Source of the DNA: Candidatus Methanophagales archaeon
GTDB lineage: Archaea; Halobacteriota; Syntropharchaeia; Alkanophagales; Methanospirareceae
Direction: 5' to 3'
DNA length: 40,824 bases
Assembly (NCBI GenBank): GCA_025966525.1
Contig: JAPDIG010000007.1
Location: forward strand, 1-40,824
The stretch's first letter is position 1, and each line of letters begins with the position of its first letter. Of the stretch, positions 8,396 to 16,730 are shown piece by piece. The notes below the pieces were generated by a model, which was not told the origin of the DNA, ran no database searches, and was given only the letters and a program-made list of their open reading frames with translations. The translations under genes and the position numbers were made by a program.

Positions 8396-8487
8396 ATACA
8401 TTTACAGCCCAGCTACTATTAAATATGAATACATATATCAAAATATGAAGTAATAAAGAGATTTTTTTAGGGAAAAAGGGATAAAAA

Positions 8488-10347
8488 GTGGCAGGCGAGG
8501 CAAGATTTTTGGGAACATGGGCTAAACAGACGTTCTATTACGCAATCGCAGGTATTTTAGTTGCTCTTGCAATCGCAGGCTTCTTTTTAGCTTTGAATTT
8601 CTTCTCTCCTTTGTTTTTAGAGCTACTCGGTGGTTACTATCCGCCGACACCAGAAAATGAACCTCATTTCTTCGCTTTCACCCCCCTCTTAGGGGATGCC
8701 TTCACCAATCCGCTATTGTTGGTTCTATTAGCCCTTATTCCAGCATTTGGCGGTCTGATATGCGGATTAGTAAAATTTAAACTTCTTCCGGTTGAAAAAC
8801 CAGAACTACACGAGACTGATGTGTTCATAGACGGGTTCCACAATGAGAAGGGAGTAATAAAAGGCAAGACCGGCTTGATGCGAGGAGTATATTCGGTGCT
8901 GACGATTGGCTCAGGCGGAAGTGCGGGGAGAGAGGGACCGAGTGCAATGCTGGGTGCGACAGTGGGTTCGGTTTTCAGCAGATTTTTAAAATTAGACGTG
9001 AGAGAAAGAAGGAAGATTGTATCAGCGGCAGCAGGAGCAGGAATAGCAGCGATTTTTAAATCGCCACTTGGTGGCGCATTCTTTGGTATTGAAACTTTAT
9101 ACAAGCGAGATATGGAAATAGAGGCGCTGGTTCCTGCGATAATTTGTTCTATCACAGCGTATATCGTCTCCTGTTATTTCTTAGGACTGGGGCACCTTTA
9201 TGAAATAGGAGAATATGACACGGCAGCCCTTTTAAAACCTTTTTCTTTGCTTCTATTTCTGGCTCTTGGATTAGCATGTGTTCCCTTTGTTATTGCATTT
9301 GCCAAACTGCTGGAGATAATAAGGTCTTTTTTCTTCGGAAGACTGAAGATTCCTGACTACCTCAAACCAGGAATAGGCGGATTTATGATTGGTATCCTTT
9401 TCCTCATTGGTTATCTCATTGTTAATCCACATCATGGGGTAGAAAGGGGGATAGGAATAGCGAGCGGAATATTTGGTGGGGGGTATGGATTTATACAGTT
9501 AACATTTTACGGCAAGCTTACATTGAGCGTTTTAGTATTCATCGCAGTTGCGAAAATCATAGCGACTGCTTTAACCTTAGGGTCAGGAGGTAGTGGTGGC
9601 TCGTTTCTACCCTCTTTAACCATGGGTGCGGCGTTAGGAGGAGCAATAGGACAGGCACTCAGCTATTTCTTCCCAGAAACGGTAGGGAACCCGTGGGTAT
9701 ATTCACTTATCGGCGCAGCGGCTTTCTTTGGTGCCGCGGCTAATGCACCACTCACTGCGCTTTTCATCGTTTGTGAAATCTCAGGTTCTTATACACTGTT
9801 TGTTCCCACTTTACTTGCTATAATCCCTGCTTATTCCCTGGTAGGTAGATGGACGATTTATCCAGGTCAATATGAATTAAGGAAGGAGTCGCCAGCCCAT
9901 AGGAGAGAATTCATGATAGATATACTGGAGGGGATAAAAGTGAAAGATGCATATACGAAGGATGTGCTCGTTATTCCAGCAGATAAGACGGTGAAAGAGG
10001 GACTCCATTTTGCAGAGAGAACAGGGCACATAACTTACCCGGTGGTTGATAAAGAAGGGAAGATGGTGGGAATAACGACCATAGTGGATTTAGAAAAACA
10101 AAGAGAGATAGGCGCGGATTATAGGAGAATAAGGCTGATATGCACGAAGGATGTGATAGTAGCATATCCAGAGGAGTTTTTGGAAGATGTGCTGCATAAG
10201 ATGGACACTTACAATATAGGGCGATTGCCAGTGGTAAAAGGGGGAAGTGAAGAAGGCGAGAAAGAATTGTTAGGAATAATAAGCAGGTCGGATATAATAA
10301 GGGAGCACTGCCGCAGATGGTCGCGTATTAAGATGGAGTCTTCATAA
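8488..10347 (+). CDS. ClC-family chloride channel/transporter with C-terminal CBS pair
   Basis: This 619-residue protein has about a dozen hydrophobic segments up to residue ~455, then two CBS domains (about 485-615), which in this family bind adenine nucleotides. ClC signatures are present: GSGGSAGREGP (gating Glu149), GGSFLP, and SGSYTLFVP with the central Tyr. At the internal proton-glutamate position it reads FGIETLY. By eye the proton Glu of E. coli ClC becomes Thr. The start is GTG with GGGAAAAAGGG upstream. It overlaps the convergent DUF116 gene by six bases. It moves anions across the cell membrane; whether it is a channel or a Cl-/H+ exchanger is unclear. Confidence 0.9.
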   Translation: MAGEARFLGTWAKQTFYYAIAGILVALAIAGFFLALNFFSPLFLELLGGYYPPTPENEPHFFAFTPLLGDAFTNPLLLVLLALIPAFGGLICGLVKFKLLPVEKPELHETDVFIDGFHNEKGVIKGKTGLMRGVYSVLTIGSGGSAGREGPSAMLGATVGSVFSRFLKLDVRERRKIVSAAAGAGIAAIFKSPLGGAFFGIETLYKRDMEIEALVPAIICSITAYIVSCYFLGLGHLYEIGEYDTAALLKPFSLLLFLALGLACVPFVIAFAKLLEIIRSFFFGRLKIPDYLKPGIGGFMIGILFLIGYLIVNPHHGVERGIGIASGIFGGGYGFIQLTFYGKLTLSVLVFIAVAKIIATALTLGSGGSGGSFLPSLTMGAALGGAIGQALSYFFPETVGNPWVYSLIGAAAFFGAAANAPLTALFIVCEISGSYTLFVPTLLAIIPAYSLVGRWTIYPGQYELRKESPAHRREFMIDILEGIKVKDAYTKDVLVIPADKTVKEGLHFAERTGHITYPVVDKEGKMVGITTIVDLEKQREIGADYRRIRLICTKDVIVAYPEEFLEDVLHKMDTYNIGRLPVVKGGSEEGEKELLGIISRSDIIREHCRRWSRIKMESS

Positions 10348-11742
10348 AAGTAGATAATCCGGTCTATAAACTATATTTCTCATCACATCTCCCCAATCCA
10401 CTTCCGTCATCACGCACCCGGTCTTTGAAAGCACCACGCCTATCATTGGAACCCCTTTGGATGTAACATATCTCATTGTTTCGTAAAGGTCATGCTGACA
10501 GGCAATGCCCATCGCAGCCCGAGGCTGTTTATCCCTTACAGCGCGCTTGACAAACTCGCCACCAGGTGCAATGCAAATTTCTACACCGTGTTCGTCACAC
10601 ATCTTTTTAATCTCTGCAATACCGCATCTACCACACTCTGCACAGATTATACCTTCTCGCGGCGATGTCTTCGCAGGACATTCGAGGTTGCGAAGGCACT
10701 GAGGCAGGAACAACAACCTCTTATTCATCGGTGCCTTTCCATACGCATCTTTATATATCGAATTCATCAGCGCAATGCCTATTTCATCTATGATTACTGG
10801 ATTTATATGGAAGTATCCAAGGAATAGCTTGGAGGGTTGGTAAAAGAGGTTGAGTACAAAGAGCGTGAATCTTGGGAATAGGTCTCGTTTATAAATGGCT
10901 AGGCCCACAGCAGTTAAAATTAGCGCTACCAACGCCACAGCAAAGATTACAAAAATTTCGCCCACTAATACATACACCGAGTCAGGGATAAGGGAATAGG
11001 GAATAGCCAAATAGGGAAATAGAGAACTGATATTAGCTTGTCTATTGCCCACGTGGATATTAGATAATAATTTATTTATTATTTCTTCACGGTCAACAGT
11101 AGTATTGACGCATCCGGGAGTAATTAAAGGTACGCCTTGCGCTATCACACCCATGAGCTTCGCGTTTAACATCCCTTCATGCAGGTTTGGGTAGCAAGCA
11201 ACGCCTACCACCGCTTTTGCTTTTGGTCTGCTGTACATGAGGATACGCCCTGTGAACGTCCCACCTGGCGATATGTACATCCTGATGCCAAGTTCTTTAC
11301 AAATAGCACTTAGTTCTGCAATCATGCATTTACCGCATTCCATGCAATGAATACCATCTACCGGGTTCAGTTTAGCCGGGCATTCCGTGCTTCGGATGCA
11401 CTGCGGCAGGAGTAGAACACGCTCTTCCATGCTCGTAGCAGCGAAATCAGGATAGTTAAGTGCGTTTCTTATCTCTACTGATACACGGTCTATCAGACTC
11501 GGGTCAACACGAAAGAAGGAAAGCAACCTCCGTAACGGTTCGTAAAGCAGAGTTATTATGAACAGCACGAAATTAGGTAATAATATTCTTTTGGTATGTA
11601 ACGTAAAGGAGCAAAAGAGGAGCGCTAATACTAAGAGAACCACAAATGCTAATGCTAAAATTATTATCACCTTCCCTATTGCTTCGAGCACCAAACTTTC
11701 TTTGAGAAAGAAAGCGTGAGCAAATGGACTGAAGAAAGTCAT
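10342..11742 (-). CDS. Tandem-duplicated DUF116 membrane protein
   Basis: The 466-residue protein is two DUF116 units fused head to tail. Each begins with two hydrophobic segments, then has LPQC-x3-4-CPA, a GI-C-x2-CG-x-C cysteine cluster and a PGG...VGIAC-like end (first unit about 20-230, second about 260-466). The Cys sets (LPQCIRSTECPAK with CMECGKC, and LPQCLRNLECPAK with CAECGRC) suggest metal or Fe-S binding on the cytoplasmic side. The function of DUF116 is unknown. The linker (GNRQANISSLFPYLAIP) is encoded by short GGGAATAG-like microrepeats. It overlaps the convergent ClC gene. The start is the ATG at 11742, close to an upstream AT-rich box. Confidence 0.8.
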   Translation of the reverse strand: MTFFSPFAHAFFLKESLVLEAIGKVIIILALAFVVLLVLALLFCSFTLHTKRILLPNFVLFIITLLYEPLRRLLSFFRVDPSLIDRVSVEIRNALNYPDFAATSMEERVLLLPQCIRSTECPAKLNPVDGIHCMECGKCMIAELSAICKELGIRMYISPGGTFTGRILMYSRPKAKAVVGVACYPNLHEGMLNAKLMGVIAQGVPLITPGCVNTTVDREEIINKLLSNIHVGNRQANISSLFPYLAIPYSLIPDSVYVLVGEIFVIFAVALVALILTAVGLAIYKRDLFPRFTLFVLNLFYQPSKLFLGYFHINPVIIDEIGIALMNSIYKDAYGKAPMNKRLLFLPQCLRNLECPAKTSPREGIICAECGRCGIAEIKKMCDEHGVEICIAPGGEFVKRAVRDKQPRAAMGIACQHDLYETMRYVTSKGVPMIGVVLSKTGCVMTEVDWGDVMRNIVYRPDYLLL

Positions 11743-11772
11743 ATATACTTAAATGTTCCTTTTTGTAAAATA

Positions 11773-11823
11773 CCTTCGGGGATAATACTTAACATATCGA
11801 ATGGATCAGAAGTTCCCCGAAGG
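11773..11823. other. Intergenic stem-loop with 10-bp perfect stem
   Basis: CCTTCGGGGA (11773-11782) pairs perfectly with TCCCCGAAGG (11814-11823) across a 31-base loop. A competing hairpin, TTCCCC-GAA-GGGGAA, overlaps the right arm. The gap (11743-11909) is otherwise without a gene. It lies downstream of the remnant at 11910-12252 and upstream of the DUF116 gene, both on the minus strand. It may be a terminator, a leader structure or part of a small RNA; I see no T-run directly after it. Confidence 0.35.
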
Positions 11824-11909
11824 GGAATTTGGGCGGAGGCCGAAGGCAGGTTGATTCGACCAGAATGGACTTTCCACAAATCCAAAAAATGAAGTCTCTT
11901 TATTGAGTT

Positions 11910-12252
11910 TTATTTCCAATATAAACCTTTAAATTCGGGTATAATTGATTTTTTACACCCCATGCTTTCTTTCACCACCTTTCCATTCAATTCAACGAGT
12001 TTTACGTGTTCAAGCTTCTCCACCAATTTATTCACCGAAAGAGGAATCGTTTTCTTTTTCGCCATTCCGCGGTTTCTAAAGTCCAATTTCCTATATCCGT
12101 GCTTTCCAGTCGTTACCTTCATCGCTTCCCGCCGGGTTTTGGTCAAAGGCGTATATTTCTACATCGGGGAAAGCGGATGAAGTTGCTATGGCTATCCCTA
12201 CAAAGAGAAACACCAGAGCACCGTCAAATATTAACACAATCTTTTTATCCAT
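11910..12252 (-). pseudogene. Frameshifted secreted lamin-tail-like (LTD) protein
   Basis: An ATG at 12252 starts a signal-peptide-like MDKKIVLIFDGALVFLFVG and then VEIYAFDQNPAGSDEGNDW. That is the opening strand of archaeal and bacterial lamin-tail domains, which continue with a 'WV-x-LYNP' strand. That strand is missing here. The next frame gives DIGNWTLET, the following conserved strand of the same domain. A third frame (the 78-aa ORF) gives LEHVKLVELNGKVVKES, resembling the last strand. Domain pieces in correct order across three frames indicate a small deletion plus frameshifts. The two overlapping ORFs in the track are therefore one broken gene. Intact relatives are exported surface proteins. 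Confidence 0.55.
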
Positions 12253-12344
12253 CCTATCTGATTTTGATGATTCTCGACTTTTAAAACGGCATGAGCGATT
12301 TTTAAAGGAGTGTCGAAGGGTTATCACAATGAACTTGACAAAGG

Positions 12345-12863
12345 TTAAATAAAACACGGGCTAATGAAATCATTGTCTAAAGGTATGTATTTATCGCAAG
12401 CTTTTCTTAATGCAACAGAAGGAGCATCTTTAAAATATGCGTGTTCCACATGTTTACCCCTATCTTTCACGGCATTTACCGCTGCGGCGAAATCTCCATC
12501 GCCACTCACGAGAATTGCAGTATCATACGTGTCATCATAGGCGTATTTTAACATATCAACAGCAAGGAGAATATCAACACCCTTCTCGATAAAAGTATCT
12601 CCGCGAGGTTCAAGTCTTCCTAATTTAAGTTCGAGATAAGGAGTGCGTTCTAATAATGAAAAAAATTTTTGCTGCGATTTATATTTCTCTTCATCAATTT
12701 CTTTTTTGTGAGGGGCATTATAATAATAAATTCGGATAAGTTTACGATTCTCCCCGCAGAGTAAGGTAGCAAATTTATAGAAATCTACTCTTGTTCTTCC
12801 AAGATTAGCTTTAAGGCCATGATAAAAATTACTTCCGTCTATAAAAAGGGCTACCCTTTCCAT
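12345..12863 (-). CDS. NYN-domain (LabA/DUF88-like) putative ribonuclease
   Basis: The protein reads ERVALFIDGSNFYHG at the N-terminus and AILVSGDGDFAAAV near residue 125. These supply the paired acidic residues of the PIN-like NYN fold (D in FIDGSN, D in VDILLAVD, D in GDGDF). Related proteins are metal-dependent RNases or RNA-processing factors; the target is unknown. I prefer the ATG at 12863 (172 aa) over the track's earlier start, because the family begins with this motif and the extra ten residues do not fit. TTATAAT about 20 bases upstream suggests a leaderless or short-leader transcript. It stands alone. Confidence 0.75.
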   Translation of the reverse strand: MERVALFIDGSNFYHGLKANLGRTRVDFYKFATLLCGENRKLIRIYYYNAPHKKEIDEEKYKSQQKFFSLLERTPYLELKLGRLEPRGDTFIEKGVDILLAVDMLKYAYDDTYDTAILVSGDGDFAAAVNAVKDRGKHVEHAYFKDAPSVALRKACDKYIPLDNDFISPCFI

Positions 12864-13022
12864 GGTTATCGCTATATCATTATAACACAACAATGAATAG
12901 AAATGAGAGGTTACTTCGTTTGGTAACCCCTCAGTGATTATATACCTGCCGTTGGTGCGTATTCAATGGCAGGGAGGATATTAGTTAATAATTAAACTTA
13001 GGTATATATATTATTTTCGATT

Positions 13023-13042
13023 TGTTATCCGATAAGATAACA
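13023..13042. repeat. Perfect 7-bp inverted repeat in the intergenic region
   Basis: TGTTATC-CGATAA-GATAACA has perfect arms around six bases. It lies in the 263-bp region between the NYN gene and the purB end. A weaker hairpin (GAGGTTAC / GTAACCCCTC) and an AT-rich TATATATATT box near 13001-13011 lie nearby. It could be an operator, but both flanking genes point so that this region is upstream only of the NYN gene, 160 bases away. Confidence 0.25.
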
Positions 13043-13100
13043 GATGTTTTGAAAAAGACGAATTTTATCTCGGCAAAGTTTCAGAAAGGGAGAAGGAGAA

Positions 13101-13138
13101 AAAAGTTTGAATAGTTTTTTGATTGATCAAACTTTTTC
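13101..13138 (-). terminator. Probable terminator hairpin of purB
   Basis: AAAAAGTTTGA at the end of purB and TCAAACTTTTT downstream form an 11-bp stem that overlaps the purB stop codon. Read on the minus strand, it ends in a short T-run. The structure suits intrinsic termination, though archaeal terminators usually need only T-runs. Confidence 0.45.
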
Positions 13139-14506
13139 TAAAAGTTTGTTCCAATAACTCGCAACCTTCTCCGTCTTCTCCGCCGCTATACCAACATATT
13201 TCTCCGCATCAAAAACCTTCTCCTTCTGCTCATCTGTAAATTTCCGTAAATATGATAATATCTCATCATCTTGCTCGACAACTTCTCGCAACGATTTATT
13301 CTCCGTATACGCCTGAAAACTCTTCCTTCGCACATATTCATGCGCATTCGGATGCCCGTAATAAGAAAGGAGAATGTACATTGGTTCCGCAATGATATTA
13401 TCCTTAGAGATCATAAAATTTTCTCGCATCCGTTCCCTATCCACTACCAACCGCTCGGAAATCCTTCGTAGCCTTCTAATACAGTAATCAAACACCACCA
13501 GCAGCTCCTGCGTATAGCGCTGAGATGCCGAATTCGTAAGGTCGCGTTGGTGTTCAGAAATCTGGTCGAGATACATCGTTACTGCCTGCGGCATGAATCT
13601 TTTCCACAGGCTTTTCACTCCTTCAAAACCAATAGGATTTCGCTTATGCGGCATTGTAGAAGAACCTACCTGCTCCTCCGCTACTTTTTCCATCACCTCA
13701 CCTATCTCACTTCGCTGGAGGTGCCGCATATCATCGCAGAAATTAGCTAGGACTGAGAAACTGCTTATAATCGAATGAACAAAATCAGACATAGGTTCGG
13801 GCGGGACAATCTGCGTGGATATTGTTGCAGGGTTTATAGCGAGCATAGCGAGCACTTCGCACTCAAACTCCTCCGGGTCATCAAAGATTAGAGATGTCGC
13901 ATTATACGCACCAACAGCACCAGAGAATTTACCCACAAGGTTTTCACTCGCTTCCTTCACCTTTAAGATCATTGACCCCCATCGGTTCACGTACTGCGCA
14001 ATCGCGAACCCAAAAGTAATAGGTTCGGCGTGTTGTCCATGCGTCCTCCCTATTTGCAAAGTATCCTTCTCTCTTCGTGCTAAATCTATCCATGTTCGCT
14101 CCAATTCGAGCATATCTGGTATTATTACTTTCATCACGGCGTCTTTATACCTGAGCGCATTTGCTGTATCCACGACATCATAAGAAGTAGCGCCGAGATG
14201 CACGAAAGATTTCGCCTTATCGCTTACCTTGTTCCTTATTACATTAACGAGCGCACGGATGTCATGTTTTGTTCGTTTTTCTTCTTCGTACACTTCTGCT
14301 GCATTTACCCTTGATGCTGCTTCCACTATTTCATCGCATAATTCTTTACTCAGAATGCCCCTATGCTCGAAAACTCGCGCAAGTGCTGCTTCTACTTTCG
14401 CTTTATACTGCACGAAAGCTTCCTCTGATAGATAATCTCTCAATTCACTCACCGCATACCGGTAGTCCGTAGGCGAGAATTCCGAAAAGTCTATCTCTTC
14501 TTTCAT
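13127..14506 (-). CDS. purB: Adenylosuccinate lyase
   Basis: This enzyme cleaves SAICAR and adenylosuccinate in purine synthesis. It belongs to the fumarase/aspartase superfamily. The signature SSTMPHKRNP (about residue 280) carries the catalytic Ser, and THGQHAEP (about 155) carries the catalytic His. At 459 residues it is of normal length. The ATG at 14506 sits 50 bases downstream of fen on the same strand, with AAAAGATAAATAG between as a possible promoter. purD is also in the window at 26810, unlinked. Confidence 0.93.
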   Translation of the reverse strand: MKEEIDFSEFSPTDYRYAVSELRDYLSEEAFVQYKAKVEAALARVFEHRGILSKELCDEIVEAASRVNAAEVYEEEKRTKHDIRALVNVIRNKVSDKAKSFVHLGATSYDVVDTANALRYKDAVMKVIIPDMLELERTWIDLARREKDTLQIGRTHGQHAEPITFGFAIAQYVNRWGSMILKVKEASENLVGKFSGAVGAYNATSLIFDDPEEFECEVLAMLAINPATISTQIVPPEPMSDFVHSIISSFSVLANFCDDMRHLQRSEIGEVMEKVAEEQVGSSTMPHKRNPIGFEGVKSLWKRFMPQAVTMYLDQISEHQRDLTNSASQRYTQELLVVFDYCIRRLRRISERLVVDRERMRENFMISKDNIIAEPMYILLSYYGHPNAHEYVRRKSFQAYTENKSLREVVEQDDEILSYLRKFTDEQKEKVFDAEKYVGIAAEKTEKVASYWNKLLEKV

Positions 14507-14556
14507 TTTCTTTATCCTTCTATTTATCTTTTGTCCAATTCATTTGCATGCATTTT

Positions 14557-15555
14557 TCACAGCCACTGCTCTATTCTTCGCTGCGAAACGTTTATTTTTG
14601 ACTTTAAAATCCTTTCCAGGGCTTTACTCACCCGCTCCTCCGAGAAGTTGTGCTCTTCGCAGAGAAATTCTTTTACTTTCTCTTCATCCGGTGTTTCCCA
14701 GTTTATTTCATAAGATTCATTCACATCAGGCTGCAAGAAGATATTTCGAATGATTTCGTAATTCTCTATTCCCTCTATTTTTTCTATTTTCGCTTCTGCT
14801 ATTACTTTTTCGATGCTACGATGTCTTTTTATCAGCTTCAGTGCACTTTTAACTCCTATCCCTTTTATTCCCGGGTTGAAGTCAGTACCAACTAAAATTG
14901 CAATGTCCACAAGCTCTTCTCTGGTTATCCCGTGTTTCTCTTCGAGTTCTTTTAATTCAATGACTTCTGGTGTCGCCTTTCTTCTCGCGGCGCTAAGATT
15001 TCTTATCATAGTCGGCGCGCCAAAAAGCAAAGAATCGTAATCTTGAGAGGAAACGAGCTCTGCATCTCCTCTTCGAACCATATAAGCAGCTTGTGCTTCC
15101 CCCTCTGAAGCTGCCTGCACGCAAGGAATACCCAGATATGTTAAGAGTCGCTTCGCTTCTTCTACTATCGTCATGTCAATTCTTGCAGATGCCCGAGCAT
15201 ACTTAAACGCTTCTTCTGGAAGCAAGACCTTGGCTTCTTCCCATTTCCTTCTCGCCTCTTTTCTCCGTTCCGATCTGCCCTCGATAACTTTTGCTTTTAA
15301 CTCAGATGGTTTGCCATCAAAAACGAATATCTGCTTTATTCCACACTCCATTAAATTTGTCGTGCGGTATATCAGCCCGGAGAGGTGAGAAGTCGTTCTA
15401 CCCGAAGAATCTTTCAGTGGTGTTCCATCTGGCTGACGAATGATGCTTAAGAACTGGTAAAGCGTGTTATACGCATCTACGGCAACGGTTTTACCTGAAA
15501 GAGCCTCTAAACTCGTTTCTTTTGGCTCTAATATCGCACCAATATTGACCCCCAT
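14557..15555 (-). CDS. fen: Flap endonuclease 1
   Basis: FEN1 removes 5' flaps during Okazaki-fragment maturation and repair. The start MGVNIGAIL is typical, with the first metal-site Asp in VAVDAYNTLYQF. VFDGKP, EGEAQAAYM and SSQDYDSLLFGA hold the other acidic metal ligands. The C-terminal SQRRIEQWL resembles a PCNA-interacting (PIP) box. Its 332 residues match archaeal FEN1. It is divergent from rpl11, with an 78-bp AT-rich promoter region between them. Confidence 0.95.
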   Translation of the reverse strand: MGVNIGAILEPKETSLEALSGKTVAVDAYNTLYQFLSIIRQPDGTPLKDSSGRTTSHLSGLIYRTTNLMECGIKQIFVFDGKPSELKAKVIEGRSERRKEARRKWEEAKVLLPEEAFKYARASARIDMTIVEEAKRLLTYLGIPCVQAASEGEAQAAYMVRRGDAELVSSQDYDSLLFGAPTMIRNLSAARRKATPEVIELKELEEKHGITREELVDIAILVGTDFNPGIKGIGVKSALKLIKRHRSIEKVIAEAKIEKIEGIENYEIIRNIFLQPDVNESYEINWETPDEEKVKEFLCEEHNFSEERVSKALERILKSKINVSQRRIEQWL

Positions 15556-15559
15556 CTTT

Positions 15560-15595
15560 TTCTTCTTTTATTTAAATTTAAAAATAAATTAGCAA
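15560..15595. promoter_or_regulatory. Divergent promoter region between fen and rpl11
   Basis: TTTAAATTTAAAAATAAA-type sequence gives TATA-like boxes for both strands, just upstream of fen and about 45-60 bases before rpl11. A GAGGG site follows before the rpl11 ATG. No L1-operon control structure was identified with confidence. Confidence 0.35.
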
Positions 15596-15633
15596 TGGAA
15601 TAAATAAACAAATGTAACACGAAGAGGGAAAAA

Positions 15634-16104
15634 ATGAATGTCATTGAAGTTTTGATAGAAGGGGGAAAAGCGAGTCCTGGACCTCCTTTGGGTCCTGCTC
15701 TGGGTCCGCTTGGAGTAAATATAAAGGAAGTGGTGGGCAGTGTAAATGCGCTTACAAGGGACTATGCGGGAATGGAAGTCCCAGTAAAGATAACCATTGA
15801 TGCTGCTGGAAAGGTAGATATAACTGTGGGCGTACCTCCGACATCAGCATTGATAAAGAGAGAGTTAGGGATTGAAAAAGCAAAAACAGACACCGCAACC
15901 GATTATGTCGGGGATATATCCTTAAAGCAAATAAGAGAGATAGCGCAAAAGAAGCGCAATGAGATGTTAGCAACTTCGTTAAAAAGCGCCATTAAAGAGG
16001 TAATAGGCACTTGTGTTTCCATGCGTATAAAGGTGGAAGGAAAAGATGCGAAAGAGATTCAGAGAGATATCGAAGAGGGTATGTATAACGAGGTGATAAC
16101 ATGA
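15634..16104 (+). CDS. rpl11: Large ribosomal subunit protein uL11
   Basis: uL11 binds the GTPase-associated region of 23S rRNA at the base of the stalk. GGKASPGPPLGPALGPLGVN is the conserved N-terminal RNA/factor-binding stretch. The C-terminal rRNA-binding domain follows from about residue 70. At 156 residues it is of archaeal length. It is the first gene of the stalk operon, with GAAGAGGG before the ATG, and overlaps rpl1 by four bases (ATGA). Confidence 0.96.
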   Translation: MNVIEVLIEGGKASPGPPLGPALGPLGVNIKEVVGSVNALTRDYAGMEVPVKITIDAAGKVDITVGVPPTSALIKRELGIEKAKTDTATDYVGDISLKQIREIAQKKRNEMLATSLKSAIKEVIGTCVSMRIKVEGKDAKEIQRDIEEGMYNEVIT

Positions 16105-16730
16105 GTATGGAAGCTGAAGAGATAGTAGGAGAAGTCGAGAAGGCATTGAGCTCGAAAGAACGGGGGTTTGTTGAAAGTGTGGATCTCAGCATAAATCTAA
16201 AAAATATAGATTTGAAGCAGCCGAAGAACAGGATAAATGTGGATGTGGTTTTGCCTAATAAGTTCAGGGAGCCGAAGATTGGCGTTTTTGCTTCTGGTGA
16301 GATAGCATTGAAAGCGAAAGAGGCAGGTGCAGAGGTGATAGACCCAGAAGACCTGAAAAGGATGGATAAGAAAAAAGCAAGAGAACTGGTGAAAAAATAC
16401 GACTTCTTCGTTGCCGATGCATCTCTTATGTCTTTAGTGGGTAAAAGCTTGGGTACTATTCTTGGTCCACGTGGTAAGATGCCCGATCCTATTCCTCCGG
16501 GGGCTGACCCGGCACAAATACTGGCGCGGTTGAAGGGGACAGTTAAAGTAAGGTCAAAAACTACGACTTTATGGGTAAATATAGGTCGTAAAGATATGAA
16601 TGCAAAGGATATAGCAGAGAATGCCGTAGCGGTGATAAAAGCAATAGAAGCGCGTTTGGCGCGTGGCTGGCAAAATATAGGTTCTATTTATCTGAAAACA
16701 ACCATGGGACATGCGGTGAAGGTAGTGTAA
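16101..16730 (+). CDS. rpl1: Large ribosomal subunit protein uL1
   Basis: uL1 forms the L1 stalk near the E site and in many archaea also represses its own operon by binding mRNA. The signature LGTILGPRGKMPDPIPPG is present at about residues 115-132. Its 209 residues are usual. It overlaps uL11 at its start, and its stop codon shares a base with the ATG of rpl10, so the three genes are tightly coupled. I did not find a convincing mRNA mimic of the L1 site. Confidence 0.96.
   Translation: MSMEAEEIVGEVEKALSSKERGFVESVDLSINLKNIDLKQPKNRINVDVVLPNKFREPKIGVFASGEIALKAKEAGAEVIDPEDLKRMDKKKARELVKKYDFFVADASLMSLVGKSLGTILGPRGKMPDPIPPGADPAQILARLKGTVKVRSKTTTLWVNIGRKDMNAKDIAENAVAVIKAIEARLARGWQNIGSIYLKTTMGHAVKVV

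Noticed and set aside
11824-11880. tRNA or rRNA fragment (GGTTGATTCGACC looked like a T-arm)
   Set aside because: No acceptor stem, anticodon arm or CCA context could be folded around it.
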